From contig CALTTG010000014.1 of the NCBI GenBank assembly GCA_943908475.1, positions 11,655 to 75,654 on the forward strand: a DNA stretch of 64,000 bases. The letters run 5' to 3'. Positions 34,955 through 43,468 of this stretch are shown here, piece by piece. The DNA comes from an uncultured Burkholderiales bacterium. Lineage in GTDB: Bacteria; Pseudomonadota; Gammaproteobacteria; Burkholderiales; Burkholderiaceae_C. Within the stretch, counting starts at the first letter, position 1, and each line of letters begins with the position of its first letter. Under the pieces are notes generated by a model that did no database searches, was not told the DNA's origin, and was given only the letters and a program-made list of their open reading frames with translations. The position numbers and the translations under genes were made by a program.

Positions 34955-35894
34955 AGGCCTGCAACCGGTCATAGCGCTGCTGCAGGAGGTCCTTGACTTT
35001 CAGGTCACTCAACTGGCGAACAGCATCGGTCAGTCCGCGCTTGAGGTTGGCGCAGGCCTGTTTGTGATCCCGGTGGGCGCCGCCAACCGGCTCCGAGACG
35101 ATCTTGTCCACCAACCCCAAGGCTTTGAGGCGATGCGCGGTGATGCCCAAAGCCTCCGCAGCATCCGAGGCCTTGTCGGACGTCTTCCAGAGGATGGAAG
35201 CGCAGCCTTCGGGCGAAATCACTGAATACACCGAATACTGGAGCATGAGCACCTGATCGGCCACGCTGATGGCCAGCGCGCCACCCGAGCCGCCCTCCCC
35301 GATGATGGTCGTGATGATGGGCACCTCAAGACGTGCCATCTCGAAGATGTTGCGCCCAATGGCCTCAGACTGATTGCGCTCTTCTGCGCCAATGCCCGGG
35401 TAGGCGCCCGGGGTGTCCACGAACGTGAAGACGGGCAGGCCGAACTTCTCGGCCGTCTGCATCAGGCGCAGCGCCTTGCGATAGCCCTCCGGCCGGGACA
35501 TGCCGAAATTGCGCGCGGCACGCTCTTTGGTATCGCGCCCCTTTTGATGCCCGACCACCATGCAGGCTTGGCCATTGAAGCGAGCCAACCCGCCGACGAT
35601 GGACAGATCGTCCTGGAAGTGACGGTCACCGTGCATTTCCTGGAAGTCGGTGAACAGCTCGTTCACATAGTCCAGCGTGTAAGGACGCTGGGGGTGACGC
35701 GCAATTTGGGTGACCTGCCAAGGGGTCAGGTTGGCGTAGATGTCTTTGGTGAGCTGGGTGCTCTTCTTGCTCAACCGATCGATTTCCTCCGAGATGTCCA
35801 CGGCAGACTCGCTCTGCACATATCGGAGCTCGTCGATCTTGGTTTCCAGCTCGGCGATGGGCTGTTCAAATTCGAGAAAGTGGCGTTTGCTCAT
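34923..35894 (-). CDS. accA: Acetyl-CoA carboxylase carboxyltransferase subunit alpha
   Basis: 323 aa, forms the carboxyltransferase with AccD and transfers CO2 from biotin to acetyl-CoA, the first step of fatty-acid synthesis. Family marks: N-terminal FLEFEQPIAELETKIDEL, RPYTLDYV, MVVGHQKGRDTKER, FVDTPGAYPGIGAEERNQSEAI and GEGGSGGALAI. Standard length. It is in a minus-strand run cysS - AlkA-like - accA - tilS. Confidence 0.97.
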   Translation of the reverse strand: MSKRHFLEFEQPIAELETKIDELRYVQSESAVDISEEIDRLSKKSTQLTKDIYANLTPWQVTQIARHPQRPYTLDYVNELFTDFQEMHGDRHFQDDLSIVGGLARFNGQACMVVGHQKGRDTKERAARNFGMSRPEGYRKALRLMQTAEKFGLPVFTFVDTPGAYPGIGAEERNQSEAIGRNIFEMARLEVPIITTIIGEGGSGGALAISVADQVLMLQYSVYSVISPEGCASILWKTSDKASDAAEALGITAHRLKALGLVDKIVSEPVGGAHRDHKQACANLKRGLTDAVRQLSDLKVKDLLQQRYDRLQAYGRYTDTTER

Positions 35895-35972
35895 GGCACG
35901 TCATCCTGTCGGTTCGCCCCGGAACGGTGAGCCCGGCGCGTCATGTCCTGACGGGGAAGGTCTCCCCGCCGC

Positions 35973-36665
35973 TCAGTATTCCACGGGGAGCGGATCCAGG
36001 CTGCGCCAAAGATACCAAGTTCCCACGGTGCGGTACGGGGCCCAAGCCTCCGCGATGTCTCGCGCCTCGGCGCGCGAGACCGGCTCCCCGCTGAAGTAGT
36101 TGACACTGATGCCCTTGATCAACCCTGCATCGTCCAGCGGCAGGATGTTGGATCGCATCAGGTGAAAAATGAGGAACATCTCGGCGGTCCAGCGCCCAAT
36201 GCCCCGAATGTCCACCAACTCTTCGACGATGGCTTCGTCGTCCATGCCCGCCCACTGGTCCACGTGCACTTTGCCGTCGGCGAAATGCTTCGCGAGGTCT
36301 TGCAAGTAATCCACCTTCCGAGCCGGCAGGCCTGCTGATTTCAGAACCAAGGGATCCAAGCTCAAAATGGCCTCGACAGGCACCGACTGCTTCGGGGCCT
36401 CGGCATCGTGGCCCACCAAAGCCAGCAGCTTGCCCCAGGCCGTCTGAGCGGCTTTGACGGAAATTTGCTGGCCCACGATCGAGCGAGCCAAGGTGGTGAA
36501 GGCATCGCCACGGCTGTACAGGCGCGCCAGGCCATGATCGGCAATCAGCTTTCGCATGACCCGATCTCGCTTGGCAAGGTGCTTGCACGCCTCGTCCCAA
36601 TACGGCGGCGTGACAGGGGCGATGTCGCCGACCTCGGCGGTCGGCAAGGCGGGCTTGGCGCTCAT
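35973..36665 (-). CDS. AlkA-type DNA-3-methyladenine glycosylase
   Basis: 230 aa helix-hairpin-helix GPD glycosylase that removes alkylated bases. Seen: SIVGQQISVKAAQTAWGKL, the hairpin LVDIRGIGRWTAEMFLIFHL and the catalytic Asp in ILPLDDAGLIKG. It is the short form without the N-terminal AlkA domain and without Fe-S cysteines, close to MagIII/AlkA2-like proteins. Its ATG overlaps the cysS stop by one base (TGATG), so it is translated with cysS. Confidence 0.87.
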   Translation of the reverse strand: MSAKPALPTAEVGDIAPVTPPYWDEACKHLAKRDRVMRKLIADHGLARLYSRGDAFTTLARSIVGQQISVKAAQTAWGKLLALVGHDAEAPKQSVPVEAILSLDPLVLKSAGLPARKVDYLQDLAKHFADGKVHVDQWAGMDDEAIVEELVDIRGIGRWTAEMFLIFHLMRSNILPLDDAGLIKGISVNYFSGEPVSRAEARDIAEAWAPYRTVGTWYLWRSLDPLPVEY

Positions 36666-38053
36666 CAGGCTTTGACCCAGGTGGTGCCTTGGGCTGAGTC
36701 CTTCAGCACGATGCCCATGTCCGTCAATTGCTGGCGGATCTGGTCAGCACGCGCAAAGTCTTTGGCCTGCTTGGCCTCAGCGCGCGCCTGAATCAGGGCT
36801 TCAATGGCCGATGCGTCGGCCCCTTCCGCACCCCCACCTTGCAAATGAGACCGAGGGTCTTGCTGCAACAAGCCCAGGCACGCCCCCAACCCCTTCAGCA
36901 AGCGGGCGGCATCCACCGAGCGTTCGCGGTTGAAATCAGCGGCCAGGTCAAACAGGACCGACACCGCCATCGGTGTGTTGATGTCTTCGTCCATCGCCGC
37001 CTTGAAACGCGCCGCCATGGGGTGCGCCCAATCGACGGTCAGGTCGGTGTCGTCGGGCAGCTGCGCGGCCTCCAAGGCCGTGTACAGCCGACGCAAGCCA
37101 TTGCGGGCGTCGTCCAGACCGGCATCGCTGTAATTGAAGGGGCTGCGGTAATGCACCCGCAACATGAAGAAGCGAACGGTTTCGCCGTCGTAGCTCTTGA
37201 GCACGTCCCGGATGGTGAAGAAGTTGCCCAAGGACTTGGACATCTTCTCGTTGTCCACGTTCAGGAAGCCGTTGTGCATCCAGTAATTGACAAACCGCTT
37301 GCCACTGGCGCCTTCGCTTTGCGCAATCTCGTTTTCGTGGTGGGGAAACTGCAGGTCCAGACCGCCGCCGTGGATGTCGAATTGCTCGCCCAGCAACGCA
37401 CAGCTCATGGCCGAGCACTCGATGTGCCAACCCGGACGTCCGGCACCAAAGGGCGATTCGTATTTGGCATCCGCAGGCTCCTCAGGCTTGGCGGACTTCC
37501 ACAACACGAAATCCATGGGGTCTTGCTTGCTGTCGTCCACGGACACACGCTCGCCAGCACGCAGGTCGTCCAGCGACTTGCCTGACAGCTTTCCATACCC
37601 CTCGAACTTGCGAACGGCGTAATTCACATCGCCATTGCCGGCGCGGTAAGCCAACCCCTTGGCTTCGAGCTTGCCGATGAGGTCGAGCATCTGCCCAACA
37701 TATTCGGTCGCACGGGGCTCATGCGTCGGGGGCTCAATGCCCAGCGCGCCGATGTCGGCATGCATCGCCGCCGTCATTTCGTCGGTCAACTGACGAATGG
37801 TGATGCCTCGCTCGACCGCCCGTCGGATGATCTTGTCGTCGATGTCCGTGATGTTGCGAACATAAGTGACTTGATAGCCCGCGGCTTTCAGCCACCGTTG
37901 CACCACGTCGAAGGACATCATCATCCGGGCATGCCCCACATGACAGTAGTCATAGATGGTCATGCCACAGACATACATCCGGACCTGACCAGGGGTGATC
38001 GGAGAAAAGGTTTCGACCTGACGGGTCAGGCTGTTGAAAATGCGCAAACTCAT
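36665..38053 (-). CDS. cysS: Cysteinyl-tRNA synthetase
   Basis: 462 aa class Ia synthetase. The HIGH-like motif is CHVGHARMM, preceded by MYVCGMTIYDYCHVG; the zinc site is in CSAMSCALLGEQFDIHGGGLDLQFPHHENE; KMSKS is EKMSKSLGNF. The C-terminal helical and anticodon-binding domain is complete (RADQIRQQLTDMGIVLKDSAQGTTW). Length is normal. A candidate -10, TATACT at 38135-38140 on the minus strand, lies about 80 bases upstream. Confidence 0.97.
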   Translation of the reverse strand: MSLRIFNSLTRQVETFSPITPGQVRMYVCGMTIYDYCHVGHARMMMSFDVVQRWLKAAGYQVTYVRNITDIDDKIIRRAVERGITIRQLTDEMTAAMHADIGALGIEPPTHEPRATEYVGQMLDLIGKLEAKGLAYRAGNGDVNYAVRKFEGYGKLSGKSLDDLRAGERVSVDDSKQDPMDFVLWKSAKPEEPADAKYESPFGAGRPGWHIECSAMSCALLGEQFDIHGGGLDLQFPHHENEIAQSEGASGKRFVNYWMHNGFLNVDNEKMSKSLGNFFTIRDVLKSYDGETVRFFMLRVHYRSPFNYSDAGLDDARNGLRRLYTALEAAQLPDDTDLTVDWAHPMAARFKAAMDEDINTPMAVSVLFDLAADFNRERSVDAARLLKGLGACLGLLQQDPRSHLQGGGAEGADASAIEALIQARAEAKQAKDFARADQIRQQLTDMGIVLKDSAQGTTWVKA

Positions 38054-38100
38054 GGGGCAAACGGACGGATCGTCGGGCGTGGGACCATTGAAACGCCCGT

Positions 38101-38140
38101 TTGGGCGCTGTGGTCACTCAGCTACAATCGAACGAGTATA
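38101..38140. promoter_or_regulatory. Divergent candidate promoters: cysS and TPR operon
   Basis: Forward: TTGGGC (38101-38106), 16-base spacer, TACAAT (38123-38128), about 100 bases before the TPR gene. Reverse: TATACT on the minus strand (38140 down to 38135) for cysS, without a good -35. The two -10 elements are seven bases apart, so the polymerases would compete. Confidence 0.4.
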
Positions 38141-38229
38141 GCCGCGAGGCGTTCGCAGGTGCAGGCAGGATCAGGGTCAACCGGCAGGCTCCGCCCGTCG
38201 CGACACTGTTATCCTCTCGCGCATCCTTC

Positions 38230-39348
38230 ATGTCCATTTTTTCACCAGCTGATCACATGCGAGTTGTTGCGCCCCCCTTCGGAGCCCGTCTGTCCGCCCT
38301 GGCCATGCGGTGTGTTGCCATCGCCGTTCTCGGCCTGAGCAGCCACGTGGTCCGAGCCGATGAAGTGGCCGATGTGCAAAAGCTGTTGGCCGCTGGCAAG
38401 AATGTCGAGGCGCTTCAGAAGGCCGACCAATTCCTCGCCGGCAAGCCCCGTGACCCCATGATGCGCTTCCTGCGCGGGATCAGCCTGTCGCAAGCAGGCC
38501 GCACGGCTGAAGCCATCACCACCTTCCAAAAGCTGACCGAAGACTTCCCCGAGCTGCCAGAGCCCTTCAACAACCTGGCCGTCCTGTACGCTCAGCAAGG
38601 GCAGTACGACAAGTCGCGCACGGCCTTGGAAATGGCCATTCGCACGAACCCCAGCTACGCCACGGCGTACGAAAACCTGGGTGATGTCTACGCCAAACTG
38701 GCCAGCCAAGCCTATTCCAAGGCGCTGCAGATCGACACCCGTTCGGCCGTGGCCCCCAAACTGGCCATGATCCGCGACCTGTTCCCCAAGGATCGCAACA
38801 GCATCCCGGGCAGCACGCAGGTGGCCGCCATCACGCCCGCCCCCACGCCCGCCCCTACGCCGGTAGCGGCGCCCACTCCCGTGGCGCAGCCGAAGCCTGC
38901 GCCAGCACCGGCCCCTGTGGCGGCACCCGCCCCTGCACCTGCACCCGTGGCGCCACCGAAGCCAGCACCTGTTCCCGCCCCTGCACCGGCCGTCGAGGTC
39001 AAGCAGGAGGCTCGCACGCGTGACGTCGAAGCCGCCATCAAGGAATGGGCCACGGCGTGGAGCAACAAGGACATGGGTGGCTACCTGAGCGCCTATGCAC
39101 GTGATTTCGACGGTGGCAAAGGCAGTCGCAAAGCCTGGGAGCAAGAACGTCGCGAGCGGATCACCGGCAAGCGCAGCATCTCTGTCAAAATCAGCGACAT
39201 GGACGTGAAGGTGGATGGCGACAAAGCCGTCGCCCGCTTCCGCCAGGAATACCGCGCTGACGGCTTGAACATCAGCAGCGGCAAGCGCCTGGATCTGGTC
39301 CGCTCGGGCAAAGAGTGGGTGATCGTGAAGGAATCGTCTGGCTCGTGA
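38230..39348 (+). CDS. Periplasmic TPR protein with C-terminal NTF2-like domain
   Basis: 372 aa from the ATG at 38230; starts at 38257 or 38305 are equally open, and the last gives a compact signal peptide (MRCVAIAVLGLSSHVVRA). After export there are about three tetratricopeptide repeats (VEALQKADQFLAGKPRDP, TAEAITTFQKLTEDFPE, PFNNLAVLYAQQGQYDKSR, ATAYENLGDVYAKLA), a 60-residue Pro/Ala linker, and an NTF2/SnoaL-like domain (VEAAIKEWATAWSNKDMGGY to the end). The final domain type recurs in the next gene, which overlaps by one base (TGATG). Suggested role: scaffold for the downstream transpeptidase; not demonstrated. Confidence 0.82.
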   Translation: MSIFSPADHMRVVAPPFGARLSALAMRCVAIAVLGLSSHVVRADEVADVQKLLAAGKNVEALQKADQFLAGKPRDPMMRFLRGISLSQAGRTAEAITTFQKLTEDFPELPEPFNNLAVLYAQQGQYDKSRTALEMAIRTNPSYATAYENLGDVYAKLASQAYSKALQIDTRSAVAPKLAMIRDLFPKDRNSIPGSTQVAAITPAPTPAPTPVAAPTPVAQPKPAPAPAPVAAPAPAPAPVAPPKPAPVPAPAPAVEVKQEARTRDVEAAIKEWATAWSNKDMGGYLSAYARDFDGGKGSRKAWEQERRERITGKRSISVKISDMDVKVDGDKAVARFRQEYRADGLNISSGKRLDLVRSGKEWVIVKESSGS

Positions 39349-40700
39349 TGAAACGTTCTCGCAAGCGCCAGCCAATGTTGTCGGCTGGGCGGCTCGCGGC
39401 ACTGGTGCTTGGCGTCAGTGCCCCCTTGCTGTTTTGGGCAGCCTCGCACTGGAAGCTTGAGGCTGCGTCTTTTCGCGACCTCATCAAACCCATTGGCGCC
39501 GTCTCTGCGGCTGAGCGCCCTGCCCCTCCTGACACCCTGATTGCACAGTCGGCCGCGCCTCAACCCCGAGCGTTGATCGACACATCCGGAGACCCATCAC
39601 CTGAGGGTCGCATGCTGGAGGTCTATCGCCTGATCGGTCAGGGCCAGATGGCCGAAGCCCTGAACAAGGTGCGAAAGCTCACCGAGGATGTGCCGAATTT
39701 CCAACTGGCACAACTCACCTATGGTGACCTGCTGCTGGCCCAAACCGCTCCCATTCACCACATGGGCAGTGCGCCAGCCGCCTTGCTGGCCAAAGCGCCG
39801 GAGCGGGTCAACCAGCTGCGCGCAGAAGCCCTGAGGCGAATTGCAGCCCTGCAGGAGAAACCACCGGTGGGGGCGATTCCTCGCGCCATCGTGGAGCTGC
39901 CGCCCAGCAGCAAGCACGTCATTGCGGTGGATGCGAGCAAGTCTCGCTTGTACCTGTTCGAAAACCGCGCGACCGGGCTGCAACTGGTGGCCGACCACTA
40001 CGCATCCATCGGGAAACTCGGGGCCGAAAAAAGCGTTCAAGGCGACCAACGAACGCCCATCGGCGTTTACTACATCACCAGCCGGCTCGAGCCCAGCCAA
40101 CTGACCGACTTCTACGGCGCAGGCGCCCTGCCGCTGAACTACCCCAATGAACATGACAAGCGCATGGGGCGGACGGGTAGCGGCATCTGGCTGCACGGTG
40201 TTCCCAGTGAGAACTACGCCCGGAGCCCCCACAGCACCGACGGCTGTGTGGCCATGTCCAACCCGGAACTGAAAACCATCCTGGACAAGGTGCAACCGCG
40301 TACCACGCCGGTGGTCATCGCCAAGTCCCTGGAGTGGATCGAGCCTCAAGCCCAAGAAACCGAGCGGCGCAGCCTGCGCAACCTCATCGAAGGTTGGCGT
40401 GTTGCGCGCAGCGGCGGCGATCTCAATCGCCTGATGTCGTTTTACTCTGCAAAGTTTTCCAGTGGCGGCAAAGACCTCCAACAATGGCGGCAGCAGTTGA
40501 GCCTGGAGACCGCCAACGGGAAGACTCGGGCCATGCAGGTCAAAGAGCTGGCCATCCTGGGTTGGCACGACCGCTCTGATTTGATGGTCGTGACCTTCGC
40601 AGAGTTGCCCGACGGCGAACGCACCGGCGTGATCAAGCGCCAGTACTGGACCAAGGAAGACGGTCTGTGGAAGATCTTTTTCGAAGGAGTGATCGGATGA
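39348..40700 (+). CDS. Csd6-like L,D-transpeptidase/carboxypeptidase with NTF2-like domain
   Basis: 450 aa. An N-terminal membrane anchor (LAALVLGVSAPLLFWAA) is followed by a helical region, the YkuD catalytic domain (about 188-330) and a C-terminal NTF2-like domain (about 345-450). The active-site set is His283 (WLHGVPSEN) and Cys300 in STDGCVAM. The usual Arg two residues after Cys is replaced by Ala-Met, as in YafK/Csd6-type enzymes rather than YbiS-type. Csd6 of Helicobacter trims peptidoglycan tetrapeptides and has the same C-terminal fold, so wall trimming or cross-linking is inferred. Overlaps its neighbours on both sides. Confidence 0.85.
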   Translation: MKRSRKRQPMLSAGRLAALVLGVSAPLLFWAASHWKLEAASFRDLIKPIGAVSAAERPAPPDTLIAQSAAPQPRALIDTSGDPSPEGRMLEVYRLIGQGQMAEALNKVRKLTEDVPNFQLAQLTYGDLLLAQTAPIHHMGSAPAALLAKAPERVNQLRAEALRRIAALQEKPPVGAIPRAIVELPPSSKHVIAVDASKSRLYLFENRATGLQLVADHYASIGKLGAEKSVQGDQRTPIGVYYITSRLEPSQLTDFYGAGALPLNYPNEHDKRMGRTGSGIWLHGVPSENYARSPHSTDGCVAMSNPELKTILDKVQPRTTPVVIAKSLEWIEPQAQETERRSLRNLIEGWRVARSGGDLNRLMSFYSAKFSSGGKDLQQWRQQLSLETANGKTRAMQVKELAILGWHDRSDLMVVTFAELPDGERTGVIKRQYWTKEDGLWKIFFEGVIG

Positions 40701-41269
40701 ATTTCGCGATGAAAAGTGCCCGAGTTGCGCTGGCTGCCTTGGCCGCCGCGAGCTTCAGCGTGAGTGCCCTGGCGCAAAACGTTCGCCTCAGCACCAGCGA
40801 GGGCGACATCGTGGTGGAACTCAATGCCGCCAAAGCCCCCAAGACCGTGGCCAACTTCGTTCAATACGTCAAAGACGGTCACTACAGCGGAACCATCTTT
40901 CACCGCGTGATCGACAACTTCATGATCCAAGGCGGCGGCATGGCCCCTGACATGTCCGAAAAGAAAACCCGGGCCCCCATCCCGCTGGAAAGCCGCAATG
41001 GTTTGGTCAATGCACGCGGCACCATCGCGATGGCACGCACCATGGACCCCAACTCGGCGACCGCACAGTTCTTCATCAACGTGAAGGACAATGCCTTCCT
41101 CGACGCTGCCAACTCCCCCGACGGCAACGGCTACGCCGTGTTCGGCAAGGTGGTCAAGGGCATGGACGTGATCGACAAGATCCGGAAAGTCCCCACGGGG
41201 CGCAAAGGCATGCACGGCGATGTGCCGCAGCAACCCATCCTCATCAAACAAGCCACGCTGGAGAAATGA
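40697..41269 (+). CDS. ppiA: Periplasmic cyclophilin-type peptidyl-prolyl isomerase
   Basis: 190 aa. Signal peptide MNFAMKSARVALAALAAASFSVSALA, cut before QNVRL, then a full cyclophilin domain (GTIFHRVIDNFMIQGGG, NSATAQFFINVKDN). The catalytic Arg is in FHRV and the Phe/Gln residues of the binding pocket are present. It lacks the Trp that gives cyclosporin binding, as in E. coli PpiA. The ATG overlaps the transpeptidase stop by ATGA and has GGAG upstream. It likely folds envelope proteins. Confidence 0.93.
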   Translation: MNFAMKSARVALAALAAASFSVSALAQNVRLSTSEGDIVVELNAAKAPKTVANFVQYVKDGHYSGTIFHRVIDNFMIQGGGMAPDMSEKKTRAPIPLESRNGLVNARGTIAMARTMDPNSATAQFFINVKDNAFLDAANSPDGNGYAVFGKVVKGMDVIDKIRKVPTGRKGMHGDVPQQPILIKQATLEK

Positions 41270-41272
41270 ACC

Positions 41273-41773
41273 ATGGCCCAACAAGTTGAACTGCACACCA
41301 CTGCAGGCGTGATCACCCTCGAACTGGACGATGTCAAGGCACCCGTGACCGTGGCCAACTTTGTCGAGTACGTCAAGGCAGGCCATTACGACGGCACGAT
41401 TTTTCACCGTGTCATCAAGGGCTTCATGGTCCAAGGCGGCGGCTTTGAAGCGGGCATGAAGCAAAAAGCCACCCGCGGCGAAATTCAGAACGAAGCCAAC
41501 AACGGGCTGAAGAACGACAAGTACACCATTGCCATGGCTCGCACGAGCGCGCCTCATTCGGCCAGTGCTCAGTTCTTCATCAACGCCACCCACAACGATT
41601 TCCTGAACTTCAAGTCGGAAACACCCAATGGCTGGGGCTATGCCGTGTTCGGCAAGGTCACCGCCGGCACCGACGTGGTCGATCAGATTGAAAAGGTCAA
41701 GACCGGTCGCAAAGGCTTCCACGACGACGTGCCACTGGACGACGTGGTGATCACCAAAGCCGTGGTGCTCTGA
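41273..41773 (+). CDS. ppiB: Cytoplasmic peptidyl-prolyl cis-trans isomerase B
   Basis: 166 aa cyclophilin without a signal peptide (MAQQVELHTTAGVITLELD). FHRVIKGFMVQGGGFE, HSASAQFFINATHNDFLNF and GYAVFGKVTAGTDVVDQI are typical of PpiB. About half identical to the preceding gene by eye, so the pair looks like a tandem duplication in which one copy kept a signal peptide. The gap to ppiA is 3 bases. Confidence 0.95.
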   Translation: MAQQVELHTTAGVITLELDDVKAPVTVANFVEYVKAGHYDGTIFHRVIKGFMVQGGGFEAGMKQKATRGEIQNEANNGLKNDKYTIAMARTSAPHSASAQFFINATHNDFLNFKSETPNGWGYAVFGKVTAGTDVVDQIEKVKTGRKGFHDDVPLDDVVITKAVVL

Positions 41774-41774
41774 C

Positions 41775-42620
41775 GTGAAGGGGCAGACCCACTGCCCTGC
41801 CAGCGCAACGGACACCGTGCCATTCACACCGCCCTCGTGGCGGTGTGATGCTTTGAAGGCCCCAACGCACTGGCAGCGCATCGACTTCATCTCCGACCTG
41901 CACCTCGATGCGAGTCGGCCGCGCACGTTTGAGGCCCTCACCCATTACCTGGATCACACCCCTGCCGACGCCGTGTTCATCCTGGGTGACTTGTTCGAAC
42001 TCTGGGTCGGCGACGACATGGTCACACGCCCGTTCGAGGCAGAGGCCCAGCGAGTGCTGTCGCGCGCCGGCCAGCGGCTGTGGCTCGGCCTCATGGTGGG
42101 CAACCGGGACTTTCTTCTTGGACCAGAATTTGCCGCCAGCTGCCATGCGCACGGCCTCAATGACCCATTTGCCCTGACGGCCTTCGGACATTGCCACGTG
42201 CTCACCCACGGCGATGCCTGGTGCCTGGACGATGTGGACTACCTGAAGTTTCGCGCGATGGTGCGGCACCCCGATTGGCAGACCGCATTCCTGCAACGCC
42301 CGCTGCCGGAACGCATGGCCGTGGCGCAAGGCATTCGCACCGAGAGCGAAGCGCGCAAACAAGGGCATGACACGACGATGGCGAGTTGGGCCGACGTCGC
42401 ACCTGAGCCTGCAGCGCAGGCACTCACCACGCACCACGCACTGAGCCTGATTCACGGCCACACGCACCAACCCACCTCAGAGCCCTTTGCGTTGCCTGGC
42501 GCCTCTCGTCACGTGCTCTCCGATTGGGAGTTGGACCATGCGCCTCACCGAGCCGAGGTCATGCGTCTGGATGCCCAAGGCTTTCGGCGCCTGGACGTGT
42601 GGCAAGCCACTCGGATTTGA
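41775..42620 (+). CDS. lpxH: UDP-2,3-diacylglucosamine diphosphatase LpxH
   Basis: 281 aa calcineurin-like metallophosphoesterase of lipid A synthesis, hydrolysing UDP-2,3-diacylglucosamine to lipid X and UMP at the inner membrane. Di-metal motifs: DFISDLHLD, GDLFELWVGDD, GNRDFLLG, LTHGDAWC and IHGHTHQP. The N-terminus is about 35 residues longer than in E. coli if the GTG at 41775 (one base after the ppiB stop) is used; a later start is possible but no in-frame ATG fits well. Confidence 0.93.
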   Translation: MKGQTHCPASATDTVPFTPPSWRCDALKAPTHWQRIDFISDLHLDASRPRTFEALTHYLDHTPADAVFILGDLFELWVGDDMVTRPFEAEAQRVLSRAGQRLWLGLMVGNRDFLLGPEFAASCHAHGLNDPFALTAFGHCHVLTHGDAWCLDDVDYLKFRAMVRHPDWQTAFLQRPLPERMAVAQGIRTESEARKQGHDTTMASWADVAPEPAAQALTTHHALSLIHGHTHQPTSEPFALPGASRHVLSDWELDHAPHRAEVMRLDAQGFRRLDVWQATRI

Positions 42621-42637
42621 GGGGAGGCGCACGCCCG

Positions 42638-43468
42638 ATGTTTGCGCCATGGATTCGGGCCTTGCCACTGAGGTGGTTGAGCGATGCCCAGGTGTTGAAA
42701 CACCGAAGCATTCCAGAACCGCTGTGGCAAGACACGCTGCGCGCATGCCCCTGGCTGGGTTGGCGACCTCCGGCTGCGGTGGACAAGGTTCGGCAACTGA
42801 GCACCCTCTTCCTGGCCAGAAAGCAATTTGCGCCCATGGACGGCCTGGCCTTGGACGACCACATGGCCCTGCGAATTGCCGCGCAAGCGTGTTTGCCAAT
42901 CGCACAGTGGTCCATGGGGCTGGCACCCTACGACCAGTTTGTGGGCGTGGTGATCCAACCCGACCAGATACGGGCTCGCCGGACCTGGGTAGACGAAGAC
43001 ACTGGGGTGGTGCACGAGGGCCATGAAACCCTCTCGGGTGAAGCCATGTCAGGCGGCCCCATCATGCTGTCCTGGCAAGACGTGTTGTTGGCCGGCCCCT
43101 CGGGCATCCAGGCGCCAGGCGACAGGCTGGACAGCGCCTACAACGTGGTGATTCACGAGTTCGTGCATGCACTGGACGCCTGGCACCACGAACCCACGGG
43201 CACCCCACCCCTGCCGGCACACATCAGCGTTCAGCGCTGGCAAAACACGCTGTGGGAATGCTTTGACGAACTCAGCACGGCGCATGCACATGGCGACGAC
43301 ATCGCGGTGGATCCCTACGCGTTAGAAGACGGCTTGGTCGAGCTCTTTCCCGTGCTGGCCGAGGCCTTTTTCATGACCCCCAAAAGACTACAGGCCGCAC
43401 ACCTGGCGGTGTACGACCTGTTGAGGGACTACTTTCAGGACGACCCGGCGCACTGGGCGCCGCAGTGA
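42638..43468 (+). CDS. mtfA: M90-family zinc peptidase (MtfA-like)
   Basis: 276 aa. The zinc-binding HExxH is in VIHEFVHALD, with the downstream ligand Glu in ELFPVLAEAFF, as in MtfA, the peptidase that in E. coli binds the repressor Mlc and modulates glucose transport. No Mlc or PTS gene is nearby, so the substrate here is open. GGGGAGG precedes the ATG at 42638 by a good distance. Last gene of the plus-strand run; its stop abuts the clpA stop. Confidence 0.85.
   Translation: MFAPWIRALPLRWLSDAQVLKHRSIPEPLWQDTLRACPWLGWRPPAAVDKVRQLSTLFLARKQFAPMDGLALDDHMALRIAAQACLPIAQWSMGLAPYDQFVGVVIQPDQIRARRTWVDEDTGVVHEGHETLSGEAMSGGPIMLSWQDVLLAGPSGIQAPGDRLDSAYNVVIHEFVHALDAWHHEPTGTPPLPAHISVQRWQNTLWECFDELSTAHAHGDDIAVDPYALEDGLVELFPVLAEAFFMTPKRLQAAHLAVYDLLRDYFQDDPAHWAPQ

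Noticed and set aside
42638..43468. Assigning an Mlc/glucose-PTS role to the MtfA-like gene
   Set aside because: No mlc or pts gene is present here and Burkholderiales commonly lack a glucose PTS; only the peptidase family is supported.
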